Assembly (NCBI GenBank): GCA_964505325.1
Contig: CAZDHT010000166.1
Coordinates: 1 to 12,313, forward strand
Source of the DNA: CAZDHT01 sp964505325
Lineage (GTDB): Bacteria; Planctomycetota; PUPC01
Reading direction: 5' to 3'
Length of the DNA: 12,313 nucleotides
The notes beneath the pieces were generated by a model. That model was not told where the DNA came from, ran no database searches, and worked only from the letters and a program-made list of their open reading frames with translations. The first letter of the stretch is position 1. Each line of letters opens with the position of its first letter. Below are positions 6,627 through 12,313 of this stretch, in pieces. Made by a program: the position numbers and the translations under genes.

Positions 6627-8768
6627 GTGAAAGCCCCGTGTATCACCGTCACTCTTTCGTTCGCGTTTCTTTGCGCCGCTGCGCATGCCGACAACATCCG
6701 GGCTGTGGCGACGTTCAACAACATCGGGGTCGAGGTCCAGTTCGACGCGGCCCCCGCCCCGGATGCGGCCGTGACCATGGCGATCAAGGAGGCCGGGTCG
6801 CCCGGCCCATATCGCAAGGTGCATCCCCTGTCGCGGATCGCCGCGAATCGATTTGCCGGCAGCGCGTTCCGCCTTGCCGCGGGGACGAGATACTCGATCC
6901 GGCTGGCCTCGCCGGCGCTCGCAGGTGACCGGTTCGTCGACGTGACCACGCGGCGGGATTCCTTCCCCGAAGCGACGGGTGCGGTGTATCACGTCAAGCC
7001 GGACGGAAACGACGGCCATACCGGCCTCGCCCCGGCGCAGGCCTTCAAGACCATCGCCAAGGCGCTGTCCGTCGCACGCGCCGGCGACCAGATCCGGCTG
7101 GACAACGGCCGCTACTACGAGAGCGGCGTCTCCGTTCCACGGTCCGGCGCCGCGGGCAAGCCCATCGTCATCCGAAACGCGCCCGGCGCCAAGCCGATCC
7201 TCGATGGCACCGACACCTCGTTCTCGCCGGCCTGGACCCTGCACGACGCCGCGACGAAGGTCTACCGCACCCCGACCAAGCGGAAACCGTACAACGCGTA
7301 CATCAACGGGAAGCACCTGTATCACTACCGGTCGCTCGCCGATCTGGCCGGCAACCGGTGGGGCACGGCCGGCGGATACTACGCCGACGGCGCGCACATG
7401 TACGTCCGCTTTCCGAATGGCAATCCGCCGGATCGCTATGCGGTCACGGTTCCTCGCGGCGGCACCGCGATCATGCTCGAGAAGAAAAACCACGTCCACA
7501 TCCGCGGGATCGAGTTCGCCTATTTCGGGACCAGTCTGTTCTCGCGGGCGATCTACATCGACGGCGGGAAGTACAACCTGATCGACCGCTGCTCTTTTCA
7601 TCACGTCATTATCGGCGTGGCTCTCAAACGGGCAGCGGACTTCAATACCGTCCAGCACTGCCACTTCGACGAATCGCCGCTGGCGCCCTGGTCGTTCGAA
7701 GCCATGAAGCACGGCGCCGGCTCGTACGAGACCGGCGCCATTTACGTCTACGCCGGCAAGCAGCCCAACACGGGCAACGTGATCCGCCACAACGTCATCC
7801 AGAACATGGGCGACGGCGCCCACCTGTATTCCAGCCACCCCGCCGGCCCGACCACGCACATGGACTTCCACGATAACCGCGTGACGGGGCTGAGCGACGA
7901 CGGCATCGAGACGGACGGGGCCGGCTCGAACGTCCGCATCTACAACAACGCGTTCATCGGGTTCCTGACGGGGATCTCCGTCGCCCCCGCCCAGGGCGGC
8001 CCGACCTACATCTTTCGGAACGTGGTGGCCGACTGGCACCCCTCGCAGTCAAAAGCATACCAAGGCTACCCGTTCAAGTTCAACTTCAAGTCGGCTTTCA
8101 CCACCGACTGGGTGTACCTCTATCACAACACCTGCCACACCGCGCGGCCGGGCCAGCCGGGCTTCTTGCTCAAGTCGTACTGCAAATGGCGCGGGGTTGT
8201 CTCGCGGAACAACATCTACGCCGGCACGCGCTACGCGCTGGAGAGCTGGCCGAGGTCGAAGTTCCCCGTCGACTTCGACTACGATGATCTCTACACGACC
8301 GACCCCGAACGGCTTATCGCCTGGGGCGGCAAGAAGCACGGCACGCTGGCGGACTACTCCGCCGCCACGGGGCAGGAAAAGCACGGGGTGTCGGCGCCGC
8401 CCGGATTCGTGGACGTGACGAAGGGCGACTACCGCCTCGCACCCGGCAGCGCGGTGATTGACAAGGGCGTGGTGATCCCTGGGGTGAACGACGACCACGC
8501 CGGCGCCGCGCCCGACCTGGGCGCGTTCGAGCACACCCCGCCGGCCGCGGCCGCCCCAGGCGCCCGGTCCGGTCTGGCGCGGTATCTGGTTCTCGGGGTG
8601 GTGGCGGGAATCATCCTTGCGGTGTGGTATCTCGTCCGCCGGCGAGGCCGGCGCTCAGGCAGGTCGGCGCATGCGCCGGGTCGCCCGCCGGATGCAACTC
8701 CCGCTTGCGTTGCTTCTGTGCGCAGCGCCAGAAGCACCGCGCCGGTCAGCCCGAGATCGGCCGTCTAG
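6627..8768 (+). CDS. Exported right-handed parallel beta-helix protein with C-terminal membrane anchor
   Basis: 713 residues from GTG 6627, chosen because AGGAG (6614-6618) is eight bases upstream and the product then opens with a signal peptide (MKAPCITVTLSFAFLCAAAHA, cleavage near 21). The open frame continues upstream but without signal or ribosome site. Residues 22 to about 115 look like a small beta-sandwich. At about 121 begins YHVKPDGNDGHTGLAPAQAF, the DUF1565-like entry to carbohydrate-active beta-helices. Residues about 285-560 hold beta-helix coils (VHIRGIEFAYF, NLIDRCSFHHV, SDDGIETDGAGSNVRIYNN), then the closing motif GSAVIDKG and PDLGAFEH near 630. A single membrane segment (about 653-671) is followed by RRRGRR and a 40-residue basic tail. 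The fold suggests polysaccharide binding or lyase-type cleavage outside the cell; I cannot identify catalytic residues with certainty. It ends on the palindrome CTAG, shared with the convergent gene. Confidence 0.88.
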   Translation: MKAPCITVTLSFAFLCAAAHADNIRAVATFNNIGVEVQFDAAPAPDAAVTMAIKEAGSPGPYRKVHPLSRIAANRFAGSAFRLAAGTRYSIRLASPALAGDRFVDVTTRRDSFPEATGAVYHVKPDGNDGHTGLAPAQAFKTIAKALSVARAGDQIRLDNGRYYESGVSVPRSGAAGKPIVIRNAPGAKPILDGTDTSFSPAWTLHDAATKVYRTPTKRKPYNAYINGKHLYHYRSLADLAGNRWGTAGGYYADGAHMYVRFPNGNPPDRYAVTVPRGGTAIMLEKKNHVHIRGIEFAYFGTSLFSRAIYIDGGKYNLIDRCSFHHVIIGVALKRAADFNTVQHCHFDESPLAPWSFEAMKHGAGSYETGAIYVYAGKQPNTGNVIRHNVIQNMGDGAHLYSSHPAGPTTHMDFHDNRVTGLSDDGIETDGAGSNVRIYNNAFIGFLTGISVAPAQGGPTYIFRNVVADWHPSQSKAYQGYPFKFNFKSAFTTDWVYLYHNTCHTARPGQPGFLLKSYCKWRGVVSRNNIYAGTRYALESWPRSKFPVDFDYDDLYTTDPERLIAWGGKKHGTLADYSAATGQEKHGVSAPPGFVDVTKGDYRLAPGSAVIDKGVVIPGVNDDHAGAAPDLGAFEHTPPAAAAPGARSGLARYLVLGVVAGIILAVWYLVRRRGRRSGRSAHAPGRPPDATPACVASVRSARSTAPVSPRSAV
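8711..8736. other. Inverted repeat near the 3' end of the beta-helix gene
   Basis: TGCTTCTG (8711-8718) and CAGAAGCA (8729-8736) are perfect complements separated by ten bases. The dyad sits inside the coding region, about 30 bases before the stop and close to the convergent gene's stop. With no intergenic space here, it may serve as a bidirectional termination or transcript-end structure, but no T run accompanies it. Confidence 0.35.
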
Positions 8769-10210
8769 ATGATCATGATCTCGAAGCTGGTGAACGTCGG
8801 GTCGGGGCCCGTGTTGCCCCCCTCATCGATGAACGTGTCCGTGCCGGGTCCGCCGTTCGCTTCCCCTCCGACGAGGGCCCAGGTGTCCTCCGCCACGAGC
8901 TGATCGTCGGCCTTGCCCAGATGGAAGTAGAACTCCTCGTCGAACGTGCTCTTCGTGGACCAGAGCCGGTCGCGGCCGCTGCCGGTGCGCCCGTCCGCCA
9001 CGCCTCTGAACCGCGAGCCCACAAGTTCGATCTCGTCGTAGCCCGCGCCGGTCCGCAGGTCGGACCTGCCCTGCAAATCCGAGGAGTCGCTGATCTTCAC
9101 GTAGTCGTCCCGCCCGCGGGTCTTGATGACACAGTCGCCGTTGACAGTGACGTTCTCGACCCAAACATCGTCGTGACCCGATCCGGTCTTGATCACCAGT
9201 TTGTCGGGAACGGTGAGATTGACTAGGTTGACCCCGTTGTAGCTGCCCTTGACTTTGATCCGGATGTCGTCCGTGACGCCGCCGACCGTGACCTCGGCCC
9301 CGCCGTTGATCGTTGTTCCCGGAGTCTCGCTCGTGTCGGCCGAGACCTTGTACGTCCCCGGACCGGTCTGCTCCACATTGAAGAAATGGGGAGCGGCGGC
9401 GCTGCCGGTGATCCGCAGGTCGCCGCCGCTGACGCTGACGACGACGTTCCCTAGCTCCAGGCCCGCCAGTCCGGCCGCGATGGTCTCCCAGCTTCTCCGG
9501 GTAAGCGTTCCGGTGTTGCCGCCTTCGTCGATGAACTGGTCCCGGCCCGGCCCGCCGTGTGCCAGGCCGCCGGCCGGCGTGCCGCTGCCTCCCATGAACA
9601 GGTAGTCGCGGCCGCCCGCCATCTTTACCGTCAACTCCCCGTCAAACGTGGACCCGTGTAACCACATGATGTCCGTGAGGCCCCCAGTGAGGATCCGGGT
9701 CGTGCCGGAAAACGTCGAGAGCTCGATGCGCACCTGGTCGGTACCTGCGCCGGTCCTTACTAGCGCGTGATCGGTGACCGTCGTGCCTTGGACGGCGACC
9801 TCGTCATCACCGCCGCCCGTGACGATCTTGCACTCGCCGCCAACGTTCGTTCCCTGCACCTCGACTTCGTCGCCGCCCGTCCCTGTTCGAATCGTCAAGT
9901 CGTCCGGAAGGGCCACGCCCTGAACGTCCACCTCGTCTCGGCCGCCCTTCGTGGTGATCGTGACGTCATCCGTCACGCCGGTGACCACGGCCGAAGAACC
10001 ACCGTTGATGGTAGTCTTGTCCTGGCCGATGACCTCGAATTCACCCGCCACGCACCACGGTGTCACCCGGAAGCTGTTGTCGGCGGCGTCGCCCACGATC
10101 TGGAGATTGCCGTCGACCACTGTCGCCGTGACGTTGCCGTCCAGCAGCAGCCTCGGCTCCAGCGCTTCGAACACCACGCAGCGTCCCGACTTCTCGAATC
10201 CTTCGGCCAT
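8765..10210 (-). CDS. LEPR-XLL protein built from a duplicated six-rung, 22-residue RTX-like solenoid
   Basis: 481 residues. ATG at 10210 follows AAAGGAGG by eight bases. Residues 17-25 read LEPRLLLDG, the LEPR-XLL signature known from the N-termini of large planctomycetal surface or secreted proteins; no ordinary signal peptide is present. The rest is two homologous halves, about 26-242 and 255-478. Each has a strand-rich lead (TTINGG at 66 and 299, GVTDD at 78 and 311), six repeats of about 22 residues (86-217 and 319-451) with core TGxGxDxVxV, and a closing GGPGxDxFIDEGGNTG (219-234 and 453-468). The Gly-x-Gly-x-Asp turn resembles the calcium-binding RTX nonapeptide, though here it recurs every 22 rather than nine residues. 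A calcium-stabilised beta-solenoid displayed or secreted outside the cell is a reasonable inference. No catalytic domain is visible. It has its own strong promoter and stands alone, convergent with the beta-helix gene. Confidence 0.9.
   Translation of the reverse strand: MAEGFEKSGRCVVFEALEPRLLLDGNVTATVVDGNLQIVGDAADNSFRVTPWCVAGEFEVIGQDKTTINGGSSAVVTGVTDDVTITTKGGRDEVDVQGVALPDDLTIRTGTGGDEVEVQGTNVGGECKIVTGGGDDEVAVQGTTVTDHALVRTGAGTDQVRIELSTFSGTTRILTGGLTDIMWLHGSTFDGELTVKMAGGRDYLFMGGSGTPAGGLAHGGPGRDQFIDEGGNTGTLTRRSWETIAAGLAGLELGNVVVSVSGGDLRITGSAAAPHFFNVEQTGPGTYKVSADTSETPGTTINGGAEVTVGGVTDDIRIKVKGSYNGVNLVNLTVPDKLVIKTGSGHDDVWVENVTVNGDCVIKTRGRDDYVKISDSSDLQGRSDLRTGAGYDEIELVGSRFRGVADGRTGSGRDRLWSTKSTFDEEFYFHLGKADDQLVAEDTWALVGGEANGGPGTDTFIDEGGNTGPDPTFTSFEIMII
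8858..9256 (-). repeat. Second solenoid repeat array (six units, 22-23 residues)
   Basis: This codes for residues 319-451 of the LEPR-XLL protein. Units start at residues 319, 341, 363, 386, 408 and 430; the third unit is 23 residues, the others 22. The best units keep [KR]TGxGxD followed by alternating hydrophobic residues; the last is degenerate (HLGKADDQLVA). The repeat is at protein level, and the DNA copies have diverged. Confidence 0.85.
9560..9955 (-). repeat. First solenoid repeat array (six units of 22 residues)
   Basis: This codes for residues 86-217 of the LEPR-XLL protein. Units start at residues 86, 108, 130, 152, 174 and 196, an exact 22-residue period. The first four are most alike, with GGRDEVDVQG, TGGDEVEVQG, GGDDEVAVQG and GAGTDQVRIE at the same place. 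This array is cleaner than the second one. Confidence 0.88.
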
Positions 10211-10286
10211 CGGAGTTGCCTCCTTTCTGAACGCAGGAACGGACAGTAATCGTCAATGCCGGTGACTTCCACCCTCACCAAAGGGA

Positions 10287-10315
10287 AGAATAGCGCCGGC
10301 GGACAGAATTGTCAA
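10287..10315 (-). promoter_or_regulatory. Strong promoter of the LEPR-XLL gene
   Basis: Minus strand TTGACA (10310-10315) and TATTCT (10287-10292) are separated by exactly 17 bases, with a perfect -35 and four of six matches at -10. Transcription would begin near 10280, leaving a leader of about 70 bases before ATG 10210. It separates this gene from the tRNA and frr upstream. Confidence 0.7.
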
Positions 10316-10367
10316 GGCCTTTAGTCGGCCTGGCCAAGTGCTCTCAGTCTCCCCGCGCGGACGGCGT

Positions 10368-10397
10368 GTTCGCGGCAAGAAACGAAGCGTCGCGAAC
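10368..10397 (-). other. Hairpin downstream of tRNA-Lys
   Basis: GTTCGCG (10368-10374) pairs with CGCGAAC (10391-10397). Two more pairs, one of them a wobble, extend the stem inward and leave a 12-base loop. It lies 56 bases beyond the 3' end of the tRNA on the minus strand and could mark the end of that transcript. No T run follows, so its role is open. The rest of 10211-10452 holds only the LEPR-XLL promoter and leader. Confidence 0.3.
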
Positions 10398-10452
10398 TGA
10401 AACAGAAGGGAAGGCGGCAAGCGCCACAGGCGATCAACTGCCACACGCCGGG

Positions 10453-10528
10453 TGGTGAGGGCGGAAGGGCTCGAACCTTCGACCTACGGCTTAAAAGGCC
10501 GTTGCTCTGCCAACTGAGCTACGCCCCC
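10453..10528 (-). tRNA. tRNA-Lys (anticodon UUU)
   Basis: Read on the minus strand, 76 bases fold as a full cloverleaf. The acceptor GGGGGCG pairs with CGCCCTC (one G-T wobble). The D arm is GCTC/GAGC, the anticodon stem ACGGC/GCCGT around the loop CTTTTAA, and the T arm GAAGG/CCTTC around TTCGAGC. The anticodon TTT reads lysine codons AAA and AAG. The discriminator is A and the terminal CCA is encoded at 10455-10453. It lies 125 bases downstream of frr on the same strand and may be co-transcribed with it; I see no strong promoter of its own in the repeat-filled gap. Confidence 0.96.
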
Positions 10529-10540
10529 GGGGTTGGTTCC

Positions 10541-10653
10541 GAGTTCCGTGTTCACTGTTTAGAGTTCAGAGTCTCCGCGCCCAAATCGGCAGCGGGAACC
10601 GCGGGCTTGCAGAGCGTAGACTCCAGACTCCAGACTCCAGACTCGAAACTGTC
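10541..10653. repeat. Inverted pair of heptanucleotide arrays between frr and tRNA-Lys
   Basis: Left arm 10541-10575 reads as five consecutive 7-base units of the type GAGTTCA (units 4 and 5 are GAGTTCA and GAGTCTC). Right arm 10619-10646 is four units, three exact GACTCCA and one GACTCGA, which is the same GAGTYYN heptad on the opposite strand. The seven bases after it, before the frr stop, may be a fifth degraded unit. The arms face each other around a 43-base core containing a small GCGG-GAA-CCGC hairpin (10592-10602). The arms can pair imperfectly, so the RNA could form a long phased hairpin at the end of the frr transcript. A short ORF across it is an artefact of the repeat. Confidence 0.75.
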
Positions 10654-11214
10654 CTACACCTGCATCAACTGCTCGGACTTGGCCTGGTGAAGTTCGTCTA
10701 CCTTACCAGTATACTCGTCGGTCAGCTCTTGTACATCGTCTTTGAAGCGGACGAGATCATCTTCCGTCATGGCGCCCGTCTTTTTCTCCTTCTCGGCATC
10801 CCGGATGGCGTCGCGGCGGACGTTCCGAATCGCGACCTTCGCCTCTTCCGCCATCTGTTTCGTCTGCGCCACCAACTGTTTCCGGCGCTCCTCGCTCAGC
10901 GGCGGCACGGCGAGGCGGATCAGCTTCCCGTCGTTGCTCGGCGTGATGCCCACCTCCGACGCCATGATACCCTTTTCAATCGCCTTCAGTGAGCCCGGGT
11001 CAAACGGCCGGATGACCAGAAGCATCGGCTCCGGCACGCCAATGGTCGCCAGTTGCTTGAGCGGCGTCACCGCGCCGTAATAGTCGACCCTGACGTTCTC
11101 GACCAGGCCGGGCGTCGCGCGGCCGCTGCGGACCTTCTTGTACTCGTCCTGGAGGAAATGGAGCGACTTCTCCATCCGCTCCTCGGACTCCAGCAGTATG
11201 TCGTCGTACGCCAT
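10654..11214 (-). CDS. frr: Ribosome recycling factor
   Basis: 186 residues, the usual length. With EF-G the protein splits post-termination 70S ribosomes so that subunits can be reused. The N-terminal helix contains MEKSLHFLQDEYKKVRSGRATPGLVENVRVDYYG, with the highly conserved V-R-x-GRA-x-P. It is followed by the beta-domain segment TPLKQLATIGVPEPMLLVIRPFD and by GITPSNDGKLIRLAVPPLSEERRKQLV, which is nearly consensus. The long charged C-terminal helix (residues about 120-186) completes the L-shaped tRNA mimic. ATG at 11212-11214 follows a G-rich ribosome site 18 bases after the pyrH stop, so it is translated from the same operon. The stop is at 10654-10656, directly next to the heptad repeat element. 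Start and identity are both secure. Confidence 0.97.
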   Translation of the reverse strand: MAYDDILLESEERMEKSLHFLQDEYKKVRSGRATPGLVENVRVDYYGAVTPLKQLATIGVPEPMLLVIRPFDPGSLKAIEKGIMASEVGITPSNDGKLIRLAVPPLSEERRKQLVAQTKQMAEEAKVAIRNVRRDAIRDAEKEKKTGAMTEDDLVRFKDDVQELTDEYTGKVDELHQAKSEQLMQV

Positions 11215-11232
11215 ATCGCCCCCGTGACAGGA

Positions 11233-11946
11233 TCAGGTAATCAACGTTCCGACGGGCTTTCCGAGCACAGCGTTCCGGATGTTGCCGGGCTGGCGGAGCT
11301 TGAACACCAGGATAGGCAGGTGTGCCTCGATCGCCATGGTGAGCGCGGTCAGGTCCATCACGCGCAGGTTGCGGTCGAGCGCCTCCCTGGCGGTGATCTT
11401 CGAGAAGAGCTGGGCCTTGGGGTTCTTGAGCGGGTCGTCGTCGTAGACGCCGTCGACCTTGGTGGCCTTCATCAGGATCGAGGCGCCGATTTCTCGCGCC
11501 CGCAGGACGGCGGCGGTGTCGGTGGAGAAGAAGGGATTGCCGGTTCCGGCGGCGAGGATGCACAGCCGGCCGTAGTCGAGATGCGCCATGCAGCGGCGCC
11601 GGATGTACGGCTCGGCCACGTCGGCCATCGCAATCGCGGTCTGCACGCGGACCTCGAGGCCCAGCCTCTCCAATGCGTCCTGCAGCGCCAGCGCGTTGAT
11701 GGCGGTCGCCAGCATTCCCATCTGGTCGCACACGGCGCGTTCCAGACCGGACGCGGCGAGCACTTGGCCCCGGCAGATGTTTCCGCCGCCGATGACGACG
11801 GCCAGTTGCACCCCTGTATCGGCGGCCAGCTTGATCTCCCGGGCGGTGGCGGCGACCGCCTCCGTGTCGATCCCGTCGTCACCATCGCGACACATGCTCT
11901 CGCCGCTGATCTTCAGGACGACCCGGTTGTGGGCCGGCGTGGCCAC
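11233..11946 (-). CDS. pyrH: UMP kinase
   Basis: 237 residues, normal for the bacterial amino-acid-kinase-fold UMP kinase, which makes UDP from UMP and ATP as a hexamer in pyrimidine nucleotide synthesis. Visible motifs are LKISGES at the N-terminus (phosphate binding), VVIGGGNICRG (UMP and phosphate contacts), DQMGMLATAINALALQDAL, GTGNPFFSTDTAA, the nucleotide-binding MKATKVDGVYDDDP, and DLTALTMA near the end. GTG at 11944-11946 is the start: it lies four bases after the tsf stop, and the first residues MATPAHNRVVLKISGE align with the family. The four-base gap to tsf and 18 bases to frr are the standard translation operon, in which UMP kinase is made with elongation factor Ts. No regulatory feature is visible inside. 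Confidence 0.97.
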   Translation of the reverse strand: MATPAHNRVVLKISGESMCRDGDDGIDTEAVAATAREIKLAADTGVQLAVVIGGGNICRGQVLAASGLERAVCDQMGMLATAINALALQDALERLGLEVRVQTAIAMADVAEPYIRRRCMAHLDYGRLCILAAGTGNPFFSTDTAAVLRAREIGASILMKATKVDGVYDDDPLKNPKAQLFSKITAREALDRNLRVMDLTALTMAIEAHLPILVFKLRQPGNIRNAVLGKPVGTLIT

Positions 11947-11950
11947 GGCG

Positions 11951-12313
11951 CTATCCCCCGACCTCGAAGCGCGCGAACCGCTTCACCTGTACGTTCTCGC
12001 CCATCTTATGGACCTGCTCGGCAATGATGTCAGCTACGGACTTCTTGTCGTCCTTGACGAACGGCTGGTCGAGCAGGCACACGCGCTGATAGAAGTCGCG
12101 CAGCTTGCCCTCGAGAATCTTGTCGATGATATGCTCTGGCTTGCCCACGACCTGCTCGCGGTAGATGTCCTTTTCCTTTTCGATCAGTTCGGGGGCCAGG
12201 CCCGTCCGGTCGACCGCGAGCGGGTCGGCCCACGCGATGTGCATGCAGATGTCGCGAACGAACTGCTGGAAGTGCTCGTTCCTGGCGACGAAGTCGGTCT
12301 CGCAACGCATCTC
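11951..12313 (-). CDS. tsf: Elongation factor Ts, 3' part (5' truncated by window)
   Basis: 121 residues of the C-terminal part are visible, and the frame runs off the right edge. EF-Ts is the guanine nucleotide exchange factor that recycles EF-Tu-GDP. The visible start CETDFVARNEHFQ is the most conserved stretch of the core domain. The end NVQVKRFARFEVGG matches the conserved C-terminus, and between them are DKILEGKLRDFYQRVCLLDQPFVKDDKKSV and the surrounding helices. From its size it is the short form without a second long coiled-coil, as in many non-enteric bacteria. The N-terminal UBA-like domain, and rpsB if the usual order holds, would lie beyond the window. The stop TAG at 11951-11953 is followed four bases later by the pyrH start. 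Confidence 0.96.
   Translation of the reverse strand, partial: EMRCETDFVARNEHFQQFVRDICMHIAWADPLAVDRTGLAPELIEKEKDIYREQVVGKPEHIIDKILEGKLRDFYQRVCLLDQPFVKDDKKSVADIIAEQVHKMGENVQVKRFARFEVGG

Noticed and set aside
6486..8039. Long minus-strand open frame (517 codons) opposite the beta-helix gene
   Set aside because: It also covers the divergent promoter region, has no ribosome site or domain, and shows a shadow-type composition. The plus strand has a signal peptide and beta-helix motifs.
10619..10646. Short CRISPR-like array
   Set aside because: Units are seven bases with no spacers, and no cas genes are present. It is a simple tandem repeat.
10502..10690. Small plus-strand ORF across the heptad repeats
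   Set aside because: It begins inside the tRNA and its peptide (SEFRVHCLEFRV, LQTPDSKLS) is just the translation of heptad repeats. It also overlaps the end of frr.

Overview
The window looks like a chromosomal piece of a high-GC member of the Planctomycetota. This rests on three things. One gene product carries the N-terminal LEPR-XLL signature (LEPRLLLDG), which is typical of planctomycetes. Another is a very large PQQ-type beta-propeller protein with an embedded methyltransferase-like domain and a C-terminal malectin-like domain. A third is a beta-helix protein with a DUF1565-like entry motif. Class and genus cannot be set from this sequence alone. I found no phage, insertion sequence, CRISPR array or integrase.

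Layout: bases 1-294 hold the 3' end of an unrecognised plus-strand gene, followed by a hairpin and an extended -10 promoter. Bases 536-4612 encode the exported propeller/methyltransferase/malectin fusion. A minus-strand block of three small lipoprotein genes follows (4575-5195, 5450-5878, 5904-6341). The last two are tandem paralogues in one operon behind a near-consensus promoter, and the first has its own TATAAT box. Bases 6627-8768 (plus) encode an exported beta-helix protein with a C-terminal membrane anchor. Facing it, 8765-10210 (minus) encodes the LEPR-XLL protein, which is built from two copies of a six-rung, 22-residue solenoid. The two genes share a CTAG palindrome as both stop codons.

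From 10453 to the right edge is housekeeping DNA on the minus strand: tRNA-Lys(UUU) with an encoded CCA end, an inverted pair of heptanucleotide arrays, then frr, pyrH and the 3' two-thirds or so of tsf. This is the conserved tsf-pyrH-frr order, with 4- and 18-base spacers.

Functionally, the left 10 kb is a neighbourhood of cell-envelope and secreted proteins, each with its own promoter. They do not form an obvious pathway. The right 2 kb is a translation and nucleotide-metabolism operon. The most unusual items are the RTX-like 22-residue solenoid, the propeller/methyltransferase/malectin fusion, the paired lipoproteins with a hint of BamC-like sequence, and the heptad repeat element. None is proven to be a new system.
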